Part shown: positions 18,279 through 27,544 of the stretch, in pieces | How the letters are laid out: each line of letters begins with the position of its first letter | Position numbering within the stretch: the stretch's first letter is position 1 | Origin: JANRLJ01 sp033762735 | GTDB taxonomy: Bacteria > Chloroflexota > Anaerolineae > Aggregatilineales > Phototrophicaceae | Reading direction: 5' to 3' | NCBI GenBank assembly: GCA_033762735.1 | Contig: JANRLJ010000218.1 | Coordinates: 1-64,000 of the forward strand | DNA length: 64,000 nucleotides | Program-made: the position numbers and the translations under genes | Notes under the pieces: generated by a model | The model's database searches: none | Seen by the model: only the letters and a program-made list of their open reading frames with translations | What the model was told of the DNA's origin: nothing

Positions 18279-18615
18279 GGGATGTATCGAGTACTGAGTG
18301 GTGAGTACCGAGTGATGAGGCATGAGTAGGGGCGCACCTATGTGTGCGCCCGTAAAGGGCAAAGAAAAAGATTTGACGCAAAGGTTCGCAAAGAAACGGG
18401 AGATGGTAGGGGCGCACCTATGTGTGCGCCCGTAAAGGACAAAGAAACGGGATTGATGTCGTAGGGACACGGCATGCCGTGTCCGGCACAACCCAACCTG
18501 AACGACCAACCGATTTGTTGCAACCTTCCCGTAGGGGCGACGTGCGCGTCGCCCGTACACAAGCCAGCATCACAACCGCTGTTAACCAAATTTAAGGTGA
18601 TTAAACGAACATAAC
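18279..18615. repeat. Repeat-filled gap: four palindromes and two other repeat types
   Basis: This 337-bp gap has no gene. It holds GAGTACTGAGTGGTGAGTAC-type sequence (18286-18320), palindromes at 18326-18354, 18406-18434, 18461-18484 and 18531-18558 with three different cores, and a GACGCAAAGGTTCGCAAAG module (18374-18392). The first two palindromes are identical and sit in a partly duplicated unit of about 80 bp. Confidence 0.8.
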
Positions 18616-19521
18616 ATGACCACCGCCGATACGTTATGGGACGCCCTGCTCCCCGCCGCACTGCTGGGCACGGAGCGCCACACGCTGCAACTGCCGCCAG
18701 ATGCGCCGCAGGTCTTACACGGCTTGCCCACGACCGATCCCGAAGCGCGGCTGCTGGCGACCGCCGCGACCGCTGCCATGATGCGCCGTTCCGGTCACAT
18801 CCCGCCGGAAGACACCCACCTGCTGCCCGACCCTGCGCCGGAGGAAACGCTGCCTGTATGCACGCCGCGCTCTGCAAGGCGGCTCAATACCCTGCTCGGC
18901 CAAACGCTCGGTCAGGGACGCCCGCCATCACTATCGCTGTTGATTGAATGGATGCACATCATCAGGCAGCGGGGGAAGCGCGTACCGTACTCGGTGCTGC
19001 CTGCTCTGCTTGATCTGACTTATCGCCAGCGCAGTGATGTGGATTTCGTCCGCTTGGTCAGCGAGGTTATGGGCGAACGCGGGGGCTGGCTGGCACAGAC
19101 GAATATGCGGTTTGAATACCTCCTCCATCCCCAACAGCCGCTTGAGAACGACTCATCGACGATACAGGCCGACAGAGATGCGCGGGAAGCACCTATCCTC
19201 GAACAGCTTCAGGAGGAAAGCGGCGCAGCCCTGAACGAGGCTGTTCAGCAATTGAGAGACATCACCTACACCTGGAGCGATACACTTACGACACTGTTCA
19301 CCGAACGGATGGTGACGCTGATCGATCAGGCACCGCCGAGCATTTTCACCGCCCTTCACTGGTACGATGTGCTGTTCGCCGCCCAAATCCCGCCCCATCG
19401 CCTGGAGGAGGTTCTGGCACGGCTGAAAAATATGCCAGAGGAAAAGCTGTCCTATCTGAAACGCCTGATCGACAAAATCGAATTTCGCCGCGACATGCTA
19501 TTGGAGCTTGCCAATGAGTAA
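18616..19521 (+). CDS. DUF5691-like protein
   Basis: A 301-residue, mostly helical cytoplasmic protein resembling DUF5691, a family encoded beside SWIM, MoxR and VWA genes. The recognisable start is TLWDALLPAALLGTERH. No catalytic motif is visible. The end overlaps the MoxR start by 8 nt, so the two are coupled. It may be a structural or adaptor part of the complex built around the MoxR ATPase; that role is inferred from neighbours only. Confidence 0.7.
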   Translation: MTTADTLWDALLPAALLGTERHTLQLPPDAPQVLHGLPTTDPEARLLATAATAAMMRRSGHIPPEDTHLLPDPAPEETLPVCTPRSARRLNTLLGQTLGQGRPPSLSLLIEWMHIIRQRGKRVPYSVLPALLDLTYRQRSDVDFVRLVSEVMGERGGWLAQTNMRFEYLLHPQQPLENDSSTIQADRDAREAPILEQLQEESGAALNEAVQQLRDITYTWSDTLTTLFTERMVTLIDQAPPSIFTALHWYDVLFAAQIPPHRLEEVLARLKNMPEEKLSYLKRLIDKIEFRRDMLLELANE

Positions 19522-20608
19522 CCAACCCAACACCGTCCAGCGCCGCCACGCCGAGGAAGAATACGCCGAAGAACTGTACGAACTGGCGAAGGCCGATACA
19601 CGCCAGCGCCCGCCCAACTGGGCACTCTCACCCTGGGCGGTGGCGACCTATCTGCTCGGCGGGACGCTGGACAACGGCTACACCATCACGGCCAAGTACA
19701 TCGGAGACCGCCGCCTGATCGAAATTGCGATTGCGACGCTGGCGACCGACCGCGCCCTGCTGCTGCTGGGCGTCCCCGGCACGGCCAAATCGTGGGTGTC
19801 TGAGCATCTCACGGCGGCTATCTGCGGCGACTCGACGCTGCTGGTGCAGGGGACAGCGGGCACGTCGGAAGAAGCCATGCGCTACGGCTGGAACTATGCG
19901 CGGCTGCTGGCGGAAGGCCCCTCGGAAAATGCGCTGGTCGCCAGCCCACTGATGCGGGCGATGGCCGAGGGCAAAATCTGCCGTGTGGAAGAACTGACGC
20001 GCATCCCCGCCGATGTACAGGACACACTGATTACGGTGCTTTCCGAGAAGACGCTGCCCATACCCGAACTGAACAGCGAGGTGCAGTCCGTCAAGGGCTT
20101 CAACGTGATCGCCACCGCCAATGACCGCGACCGGGGCGTGAACGATATGTCCAGCGCCCTCACCCGCCGCTTTAACACCGTCGTGCTGCCCACGCCCGCC
20201 ACGTTGGACGAAGAGGTCGAGATCGTCCGCCAGCGCGTCGGCAGCCTGGGGCGGATGCTGGAACTCCCGGCGGAAACACCCGCGCTGGAGGAGATGCGCC
20301 GCGTGGTGACGATCTTCCGCGAACTGCGGCACGGCCTCACGCTCGATGGGCAGACGCGGCTCAAGTCGCCCTCGTCCACGCTCAGCACCGCCGAGGCGAT
20401 TTCGGTCGTCACGCAGGGGCTTTCGCTGGCGGCGCATTTCGGCAGCGGGACGCTCACCGCGCGCGATGTTGCCGGGAGCGTGGTCGGCGCGGTGGTTAAG
20501 GACCCCACGCAGGATCGCACGATCTGGCTGGAATATCTGGAAACCGTCGCCCGCACCCGCCCGGACTGGACGGATTTGTACGAGGCCTGCCGTGAGGTGA
20601 CGCGGTGA
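19514..20608 (+). CDS. MoxR-family AAA+ ATPase
   Basis: A 364-residue AAA+ ATPase. Walker A is GVPGTAKSWV (about residue 87), Walker B lies near GKICRVEELTRIPADV, sensor 1 in FNVIATANDRD, and an Arg-finger region in SSALTRRFNT. MoxR ATPases work with VWA proteins to remodel or load cofactors into target proteins. The start ATG 19514 lies inside the end of the preceding gene, and its stop overlaps the next GTG start, so three genes form one tightly coupled operon. Confidence 0.9.
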   Translation: MSNQPNTVQRRHAEEEYAEELYELAKADTRQRPPNWALSPWAVATYLLGGTLDNGYTITAKYIGDRRLIEIAIATLATDRALLLLGVPGTAKSWVSEHLTAAICGDSTLLVQGTAGTSEEAMRYGWNYARLLAEGPSENALVASPLMRAMAEGKICRVEELTRIPADVQDTLITVLSEKTLPIPELNSEVQSVKGFNVIATANDRDRGVNDMSSALTRRFNTVVLPTPATLDEEVEIVRQRVGSLGRMLELPAETPALEEMRRVVTIFRELRHGLTLDGQTRLKSPSSTLSTAEAISVVTQGLSLAAHFGSGTLTARDVAGSVVGAVVKDPTQDRTIWLEYLETVARTRPDWTDLYEACREVTR

Positions 20609-22935
20609 GCGCCAGTTCTAAAAAAGGCGGGTCACGCTCCGTCCACTTCTTCGGCATCCGGCATCACGGCGTTGGCTCCGCGCGGAGTCTGCGCCGTGCG
20701 CTGGAACAATTGCAGCCGGACGCGGTGCTGATCGAAGGCCCGCCGGATGCCGATAAGCTGATCGCGCTGGCATCTCATGCCGACATGCGGCCACCTGTCG
20801 CGCTGCTGATCTATAACCCCACACAGCCCCGCGAGGCGGCCTGGTATCCGTTCGCGGTCTATTCGCCCGAATGGCAGGCGATTCAATACGCGCTGGGGAA
20901 TAAAATTCCGGTCACATTTATGGATCTGCCGCAGAAGCACCAGCTTCCGCTGCTGTATGCGCCGCCCGCTGAGGCCGAAGCACCGCCGGAAGACACCGAC
21001 GCGGATGCCGATGCGGGCGAGGACGCGGGCGAAAACGCGCTGCTTGAAGCCGAACCCGCCGACATGCCTCCGCCGGTCGATTCCGCCGCGCTGTTACGCC
21101 TCGATCCGCTGCAAGCGCTGGCGCAGGCCGCTGGCTACAGCGACAGCGAACGCTGGTGGGAGCACATGATCGAGGAACGGCAGAGCGGCGAGACGATTTT
21201 CGAGGCTATTCAGGAAGCGATGACCGCGCTGCGGGATGCGACAGGCGCTCATCCCGACCCCGGCTACGCGCATCGGGAAGCCCTGCGCGAGGCATGGATG
21301 CGCAAGACCATCCGCGCGACGGAGAAGAAAGCGACACGGCTGGCGGTGATCTGCGGCGCATGGCATGTTCCCGCTTTGCTCGACCGGACGAATGTGGCGG
21401 CGGACGACGCGCTGCTCAAAGGACTGCCTTCGGTGGCGACCACCGCCACCTGGACGCCCTGGACGTACAGCCGTCTCTCGCGGGACAGCGGCTATGGCGC
21501 GGGCATCACCTCGCCGGGGTGGTATCAACACTTGTGGGATACCGCGCCTGACCAGATCACCATGCGCTGGATGTCGCGCGTGGCGGGGCTGCTGCGCGGG
21601 CAGGATTTTTCCGCCTCCACCGCGCAGGTCATCGACGGCGTGCGCCTGGCGGAAGCGCTGGCGGCGCTGCGCGGGAGGCCGCTGCCGGGTCTGGACGAGA
21701 TGAACGAGGCGGCACTGGCCGTGTTCTGCCGGGGAGACTCCGCCCCCCTCAACCTGATTCGGCGCGACCTCATCATCGGGGATGCGCTGGGCGAAGTGCC
21801 GCCGGATGCGCCCACCGTCCCGCTCCAGCGTGATCTGGAATTGCAGCAGAAGGCGCTGCGGCTCAAGCCCGCGCTCGATGAAAAAATCCATGACTTCGAT
21901 CTGCGCAAGCCCAATGATCTGGCGCGGAGTCGTCTGCTCCATCGGCTGCGGCTGCTGCAAATTGAGTGGGGGGTGCGCCAGCAGAACCAGGTGCAGGCCA
22001 CCGGGACATTTCATGAGTTCTGGAAGCTGGCGTGGAAGCCCGAATTTGCCATCGCGGTGATCGAGGCCAGCATGTGGGGCAACACGATTCAGGATGCGGC
22101 GGCAGCCAGAGTGCGCGACCAGGCCGAAACCAGCGACAGCCTCCTGCCCATTACGGCGCTGTTGGAGGATGTGCTGCTGGCCGATCTGCCGGAAGCGGCG
22201 GAGATCGTGCTGAATCGGCTGGAATCGGTCGCGGCGCTGACGAGCGATGTGGCCGTGCTGATGGACTCGCTGCCCGCGCTGGTCGATGTGCTGCGCTATG
22301 GCAACGTTCGTAAAACGGATACAGCGCTGGTGGCGCAGGTGGTCGATGGGCTGGTGATGCGCGTGTGCGTGGGACTTGCCCCGGCCTGCGCCTCGCTCGA
22401 CGATGATGCGGCGGCGCTGATGTACAACCGCCTCAATCAGACGCATTCAGCCATCACGCTGCTGCAAAACGCCGACTATACCGCCCACTGGCAGGGGGCA
22501 TTGGCGGAGGTGGCCGATTTACGCGCCGGGCATGGATTGGTCGTGGGGCGGGCGGTGCGTCTGCTGCGCGATGCCGGGATTCTTTCGCCGGAGGAAGTCG
22601 CACGGCGGCTGCGGCTGGCGCTGTCGCGGGCGGTCGAACCGGCGCAGGCAGCGGCCTGGGTGGAAGGCTTTCTCAAAGGCAGCGGCGCGGTGCTGCTGTA
22701 TGACGATACACTGTTCACCACGCTCGATTCGTGGCTGGCGCTGCTCCCCGGCGACACGTTTGATCTGCTGCTGCCGCTGCTGCGACGGACCTTCTCGACC
22801 TTCGCGTCGCCCGAACGCCGTCAGATCGGGGAGCGGGCGCGGCACGGCGTCCGCCAGCGGAGCGATCAACTGCTGCTGGACGAAGCACGGACGGCGAAGG
22901 TGCTGCCCATGCTGGAGCGGCTGCTGGGCATATAG
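20605..22935 (+). CDS. DUF5682 family protein
   Basis: A 776-residue cytoplasmic protein. The start FFGIRHHGVGSARSLRRAL, then LIEGPPDADKLI and AWYPFAVYSPEWQAI, are the hallmarks of DUF5682, a TraB/EreA-like region with conserved His and Glu residues. An acidic low-complexity insert (about 120-150) follows. The C-terminal half is helical and unrecognised. GTG 20605 overlaps the MoxR stop (GTGA). It is known from sequence context as a MoxR/VWA companion; its activity has not been established to my knowledge. Confidence 0.8.
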   Translation: MSASSKKGGSRSVHFFGIRHHGVGSARSLRRALEQLQPDAVLIEGPPDADKLIALASHADMRPPVALLIYNPTQPREAAWYPFAVYSPEWQAIQYALGNKIPVTFMDLPQKHQLPLLYAPPAEAEAPPEDTDADADAGEDAGENALLEAEPADMPPPVDSAALLRLDPLQALAQAAGYSDSERWWEHMIEERQSGETIFEAIQEAMTALRDATGAHPDPGYAHREALREAWMRKTIRATEKKATRLAVICGAWHVPALLDRTNVAADDALLKGLPSVATTATWTPWTYSRLSRDSGYGAGITSPGWYQHLWDTAPDQITMRWMSRVAGLLRGQDFSASTAQVIDGVRLAEALAALRGRPLPGLDEMNEAALAVFCRGDSAPLNLIRRDLIIGDALGEVPPDAPTVPLQRDLELQQKALRLKPALDEKIHDFDLRKPNDLARSRLLHRLRLLQIEWGVRQQNQVQATGTFHEFWKLAWKPEFAIAVIEASMWGNTIQDAAAARVRDQAETSDSLLPITALLEDVLLADLPEAAEIVLNRLESVAALTSDVAVLMDSLPALVDVLRYGNVRKTDTALVAQVVDGLVMRVCVGLAPACASLDDDAAALMYNRLNQTHSAITLLQNADYTAHWQGALAEVADLRAGHGLVVGRAVRLLRDAGILSPEEVARRLRLALSRAVEPAQAAAWVEGFLKGSGAVLLYDDTLFTTLDSWLALLPGDTFDLLLPLLRRTFSTFASPERRQIGERARHGVRQRSDQLLLDEARTAKVLPMLERLLGI

Positions 22936-23945
22936 GGAAAAAGAATAAATGGCGACGCAAAAACCCAAAGAAGAAGGGAAAAGAAAAAGATTTGACGCAA
23001 AGCCGCAGCGCCAATTTGCGCGAATGCAAAGGTTCGCAAAGAGAAGGATGGCTGTAGGGGCGCACCCGTGTGTGCGCCTGTAATGCAAGAGAAAAAGGCG
23101 ACACAAAGCCGCAGCGCCAATTTGCGCGAACGCAAAGGTTCGCAAAGTGAAGGATGGCTGTAGGGGCGCACCCGTGTGTGCGCCCGTAACACAAGAGAAA
23201 AAGGCGACGCAAAGCCGCAGCGCCAATGTGCGCGAACGCAAAGGTTCGCAAAGAAGAAGAGAAAAGAAAAAGGCGACGCAAAGCCGCAGAGAACGCAAAG
23301 GTTCGCAAAGTGAAGGATGGCTGTAGGGGCGCACCCGTGTGTGCGCCCGTAACACAAGAGAAAAAGGCGACGCAAAGCCGCAGAGAACGCTAAGGTTCGC
23401 AAAGTGAAGGATGGCTGTAGGGGCGCACCCGTGTGTGCGCCTGTAATGCAAGAGAAAAAGGCGACGCAAAGCCGCAGCGCCAATTTGCGCGAACGCAAAG
23501 GTTCGCAAAGAAGAAGAGAAAAGAAAAAGGCGACGCAAAGCCGCAGAGAACGCTAAGGTTCGCAAAGAGAAGGATGGCTGTAGGGGCGCACCCGTGTGTG
23601 CGCCCGTAACACAAGAGAAAAAGGCGACGCAAAGCCGCAGCGCCAATGTGCGCGAACGCAAAGGTTCGCAAAAAGAAGAGAAAAGGCGACGCGAAGATGC
23701 AAAGGTTCGCAAAGAGAAGAATGGCTGTAGGGGCGCACCCGTGTGTGCGCCTGTAATGCAAGGACACGGCATGCCGTGTCCCTACAAAGGCAATAAAGGG
23801 CGACGCACCGCATCGCCCCTACGACTACGATTGTGCGCGACTTTTTCAAAGGCTGACGGCTGATCGCTGACAGCTAAAAGCTAAAAGCTAACAGCTAAAA
23901 GCTAACCGCTAATTGCTAACTGCTAACAACTGAGGACTCTCCCAG
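22936..23945. repeat. Tandem repeat array of two mixed modules
   Basis: A 1-kb gap with no gene. Module A carries the core GCAAAGGTTCGCAAAG (nine copies between 23025 and 23715), in long form with an inserted CGCCAATTTGCGCGAA or CGCCAATGTGCGCGAA and in short form without it. Module B is the GTAGGGGCG palindrome (six copies starting at 23053, 23159, 23322, 23416, 23579 and 23726). Two further palindromes follow (23761-23785, 23797-23823), then AGCTAAAAGCTAAC-type repeats (23870-23932) up to the VWA ribosome site. Minus-strand open frames through the array are artefacts. Confidence 0.9.
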
Positions 23946-25112
23946 ATGACCCACGACACTCCCGACGAACGCCTGCGCCGCTGGCGACTGATCCTCGGCG
24001 GCGAAAACGACGGCACCGAATGCAAGCTGGGCCAGCGCGACAGGGACATTGACCAGGCGTTAGGCGCCCTCTATGGGGGAGGGGATGGCAGCGTGATGGG
24101 AAAACCCGCCGGGCGCGAAGGTTCGCTGGGTGCGTCAGCGCCGAATGTCGCCCGCTGGTTGGGCGATATCCGCACCTACTTCCCGGCGTCGGTCGTGCGC
24201 GTGATGCAAAAGGACGCGCTGGAACGGCTGAACCTCAAGCAAATGCTGCTGGAGCCGGAAATGCTGGAAGCCGTCGAGCCGGATGTACATCTGGTGGCGA
24301 CGCTGCTCTCGCTCAACCGCATCATGCCCGACCGCACGCGAGACACCGCCCGGCAGGTTGTGCGCCGCGTGGTCGATCAACTGGAACGCCGTTTGCGCCG
24401 CAAAACCGAACAGGCCGTGCTGGGCAGCCTGAACCGCGCCGCCCGCAACAACCGCCGCCCTCGCCATAACGAGATCGACTGGAACAAGACCATCCGCGCC
24501 AATCTGAAGCATTACCAACCGGAATATAAGACCATTATCCCCGAACGGCGCTTCGGCTATGGACGCAAGCAGCAGCGGCTGCGCGACATTGTGCTGTGCG
24601 TCGATCAGAGCGGGTCGATGGGAACGTCAGTGGTGTATTCGAGCATCTTCGGGGCGGTGCTGGCTTCGCTCAAGGCCGTCAGCACGCAGATGGTGGTGTT
24701 CGATACAGCGGTGGTCGATCTGACTGCCGAACTGCGCGACCCGGTGGAACTGCTGTTCGGGACTCAGCTCGGCGGCGGGACGGACATCAACCGCGCACTC
24801 GCCTACTGTCAGGGCATTATCCGCCGCCCATCGCAGACGATTCTGGTGCTCATCAGCGATCTGTACGAAGGCGGCGATGCGGAGTCGATGCTGCGGCGGG
24901 TCGGGGCGCTGGTCGGTTCTGGTGTGCAGATGGTGGCGCTGCTGGCGCTTAATGATGACGGTGCACCAGTCTATGACAAGAAGCACGCGGCAACCTTCGC
25001 GGCGATGGGCGTTCCTGCCTTCGCCTGCACGCCTGACCTGTTCCCTGATCTGATGGCGGCGGCCATCGAACGGCGCGACCTCTCGCAGTGGGCGGCGGCC
25101 AATTTGGAGTAA
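23946..25112 (+). CDS. VWA domain protein (CoxE-like) of the MoxR cluster
   Basis: A 388-residue cytoplasmic protein with a C-terminal von Willebrand A domain. The metal-ion adhesion site is complete: Asp220-x-Ser222-x-Ser224 (DQSGSMG), the Thr of GGGTDINRA and the Asp of LISDLYEG. The N-terminal 200 residues are helical and basic. The domain should bind Mg2+ and a partner, probably the MoxR ATPase. GAGG lies about 10 nt before the ATG. A 1-kb repeat array separates it from the other cluster genes, so it may need its own promoter. Confidence 0.88.
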   Translation: MTHDTPDERLRRWRLILGGENDGTECKLGQRDRDIDQALGALYGGGDGSVMGKPAGREGSLGASAPNVARWLGDIRTYFPASVVRVMQKDALERLNLKQMLLEPEMLEAVEPDVHLVATLLSLNRIMPDRTRDTARQVVRRVVDQLERRLRRKTEQAVLGSLNRAARNNRRPRHNEIDWNKTIRANLKHYQPEYKTIIPERRFGYGRKQQRLRDIVLCVDQSGSMGTSVVYSSIFGAVLASLKAVSTQMVVFDTAVVDLTAELRDPVELLFGTQLGGGTDINRALAYCQGIIRRPSQTILVLISDLYEGGDAESMLRRVGALVGSGVQMVALLALNDDGAPVYDKKHAATFAAMGVPAFACTPDLFPDLMAAAIERRDLSQWAAANLE

Positions 25113-25285
25113 CCGTGTTTGGTCACGGGCGCACACGTGGGTGCGCCCCTACAGCATCCATTCTCTTTGCGAACCTTTGCACCTCTACGCCTGTGCGTCG
25201 CCGTTTTCTTATCCCTTATGCTTTGCGAACCTTTGCATCTTTGCGCCTTTGCGTCAAATCTTTTAACGCTTTTTTGCCGTTTTCC
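25113..25285. repeat. Palindrome and inverted GCAAAGG-type repeats
   Basis: A palindrome (25123-25152, core GCGCACACGTGGGTGCGC) is followed by two module A copies in the opposite orientation to those left of the VWA gene (words TTTGCGAACCTTTGC at 25160 and 25220). The VWA gene is therefore bracketed by inverted repeats. Confidence 0.75.
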
Positions 25286-27544
25286 CTACGGCGTATCCTC
25301 TCCCGCCAGCAGCGACCCGTGCTCGAACAGCATCTTTTCCAGAAAGGTCGCCTGTTCCTCCGCCGTCATCGGGCGCGGACGGGCGAAGTCCTCAATCACG
25401 CCCGTGAACAGATCAACCGTCAGCAGTCGCCCGTCATAGAGATAGAGCGTGTCCATGAAGAACTCACGGTTTTCCAGTTCCGGCTGATCGAAATACAGGT
25501 TGCCCAGCCCATGATGCAGGAAGGACTCGCGCCCGTCCACGCTGGCATGGAACTCGAACACCTGTGGGCGGTGCGCCTGTGTCCCCAGCACCACATCCGC
25601 GCCGATCTCCCCCAGCGTACGGAAATGGGTGAGCTGCCGTTCAATCGGATTATAGCGGTCATATTCGGCGTACTGCACCAGCACCACCACCACATCGACC
25701 TGTTGGCGCAGCGCGGGGATGGCCTCGCGCAGCCAGCCATCGATCACGCAGTAGGCCGCGCCGGGACGTTCCTCACCGAGAAAATCACTGGCAAGGGCAA
25801 ATTCCGGCCCATTCCAGTTGCAGGCGAACAGGCCGACTCGTGTACCGTTGTGCTCCACGATGAGCGGTGCGCGGGCTTCGGTCACGCTTTCCCCGCCGCC
25901 GACCGTCTGCATCCCGGCCTCGCGATACATCTCCAGACTGCGGCGGTAGACGTTAAAGCCGTAGTCATTGTTGTGGTTGCCCGTCAGTTCGAGGATGTCC
26001 ACGCCGAGCAGCGTGAGCAGGTCGAAATGCGCGTCCTTGCTGCACAGCCCGCCTAAAACGGGTTCGTCGGCTTCGGGGCAGCGCGGCGCAAACGACACTT
26101 CATTGCTGACATGGAAAAAGTCTGCCGTGCTGACATAGGGCAGAATGCCTTCCGCCGCCCATTCGACTCCGTTATTGTCCAGCGCGGTCAGGGTGTTACG
26201 GGCTAAGGCCGTCACGCCGGAAAAGGTCATGCGCGTCAGCAGCGCAGGGTCGAAATTGGGCGACTCGGACTCGAAGGCGAAGGGATACGTGGGCATGTCC
26301 AGCGGGTGCAGATCGCCCTCTGAGGTCTGAATCCGCAGCACCCGATAGCGCGGCGTGAGCGCATCAAAGGCCAGCAGCGTATAGCGGTCGGGATTCTCCC
26401 ACAGGAACGCCTGCAACTGATCCGGCGGGAGCACCCGGTTAAACGGATCGACCGGGACGCCGTGTTCGATTAAGGCCTCGGCGGTGGCGGAATCCAGCAC
26501 CAGCGCGGGATCGACCTCGCCATTCAGAATACGGTTGAGGCGGTCGAGATCGAGCCGGGTTTGTGTGCTGCGAAAGGCGGTGGCGGGGAGAAAGAGAGAC
26601 ACGCTTTCGGACAAGCCCTCACCCCCCTGGCGAACTTGTTCGCCCCCACTCTCCCTTATAGAGAGGGGGAGAGCACTCGCGGTGGCTTCTGAAGTAGCTT
26701 CTGCTTGCGTTGTGATGGTTTCCTGTGAAGGAGCCTCCCACCCGACGCTGTAGAAGGCGAGGTATTCGGCCACATGCGACGACCAGTAGGCGTTGTTGTG
26801 TTCGCCTTCGGGATAGACGATGTAGTCATGCGGCAGGCCGCGCGTGGTCAGATTGTCGTGCATCAGATCGAAGCCGTACTGCGCATAATCGTCGCGCCCG
26901 CGATCCAGCCAGATGCGCAGGGATTCAATGCCGGGTGCATTCAGCGCCAGATCAAGCGGGTTGAAGTCTGGCGGGGCGTTCTGTGGGTCGAAAAAGGCAC
27001 TGTGTCCGCCGACGGTGCTGAACAGCGCGGGATTGCGGAAGGCGATGTGGAACGCCCAGAATCCCCCACGCGAGATGCCGCCGATAGCACGGGTGGCCCG
27101 GTCAGTGGAGACGCGGTGATTCGCTTCCACGTCGGGCAGCAGTTCCGTCAGGAAGACGTTCTCCCAGGAGAGGCGGTCAAAGCGGTTCTCGTTCGCCATC
27201 CACGCGCCATAGGGCATGACGACCACGAACGGCGGCAGCACACCCGCTTCGATTCCGGCGTCCATCGCCTGCGGCAGTCCCAGATCCACCCACAGGCGAT
27301 TGGTCGAGTTCGAGCCGTGCATCAGATACAGCACCGGATAGGTCGCGTCGGTCTGCGCATAGCAGGGAGGCAGATAGACGGTATACACCAGTTCCAGATC
27401 AACCAGTTCGCTGGAATAGGTGCGGTCGATCACGCGCCCTTCTGTTGACGTGCATCTCTGCGCCTGGGCGGGAACAGGCCGCAGGACGAGCGCGACGAGC
27501 AGGCTGAGGGCGAAAACAAACGGCATCCATGAGAGTCGGCGCAT
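25286..27544 (-). CDS. Secreted fusion: esterase D-like domain plus CapA-like phosphoesterase
   Basis: A 752-residue exported protein. A signal peptide (1-29) is followed by a putative-esterase alpha/beta hydrolase domain (about 35-270; nucleophile Ser158 in GGISRGGFW, His249 in EGEHNN), a linker, and a CapA / PGA_cap metallophosphoesterase-like domain (about 440-700; DILELTGNHNNDYG, VVVLVQYAEYD, GTQAHRPQ). CapA proteins act in poly-gamma-glutamate export or tethering, so the protein may process a surface polymer. Residues about 291-311 of the linker are encoded by an inserted repeat. AAGGAAG precedes the ATG. Confidence 0.85.
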   Translation of the reverse strand: MRRLSWMPFVFALSLLVALVLRPVPAQAQRCTSTEGRVIDRTYSSELVDLELVYTVYLPPCYAQTDATYPVLYLMHGSNSTNRLWVDLGLPQAMDAGIEAGVLPPFVVVMPYGAWMANENRFDRLSWENVFLTELLPDVEANHRVSTDRATRAIGGISRGGFWAFHIAFRNPALFSTVGGHSAFFDPQNAPPDFNPLDLALNAPGIESLRIWLDRGRDDYAQYGFDLMHDNLTTRGLPHDYIVYPEGEHNNAYWSSHVAEYLAFYSVGWEAPSQETITTQAEATSEATASALPLSIRESGGEQVRQGGEGLSESVSLFLPATAFRSTQTRLDLDRLNRILNGEVDPALVLDSATAEALIEHGVPVDPFNRVLPPDQLQAFLWENPDRYTLLAFDALTPRYRVLRIQTSEGDLHPLDMPTYPFAFESESPNFDPALLTRMTFSGVTALARNTLTALDNNGVEWAAEGILPYVSTADFFHVSNEVSFAPRCPEADEPVLGGLCSKDAHFDLLTLLGVDILELTGNHNNDYGFNVYRRSLEMYREAGMQTVGGGESVTEARAPLIVEHNGTRVGLFACNWNGPEFALASDFLGEERPGAAYCVIDGWLREAIPALRQQVDVVVVLVQYAEYDRYNPIERQLTHFRTLGEIGADVVLGTQAHRPQVFEFHASVDGRESFLHHGLGNLYFDQPELENREFFMDTLYLYDGRLLTVDLFTGVIEDFARPRPMTAEEQATFLEKMLFEHGSLLAGEDTP
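26618..26675. repeat. CCCTCACCCC/GGGGAGAG repeat inside a coding sequence
   Basis: A copy of the dispersed element built from CCCTCACCCC at one end and CTCTCCCTTATAGAGAGGG in the middle. It keeps the reading frame and encodes SIRESGGEQVRQGGEGL in the linker of the esterase-CapA protein. Intergenic relatives are at 34.5, 49.2, 52.7, 55.6 and 62.4 kb. Confidence 0.8.

Noticed and set aside
22519..23849. Long minus-strand open frames with peptides such as GAHTGAPLQPSF and CEPLRSRKLALRL
   Set aside because: They are translations of the repeat array. All copies give the same nonsense peptide in several frames, overlap the end of the real DUF5682 gene on the other strand, and have no ribosome site.
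25088..26056. Plus-strand open frame opposite the esterase-CapA gene
   Set aside because: It begins in repeat DNA and runs antisense to a clear secreted protein with domain matches; its peptide is rich in Arg, His and Gln, as is usual for a shadow frame.
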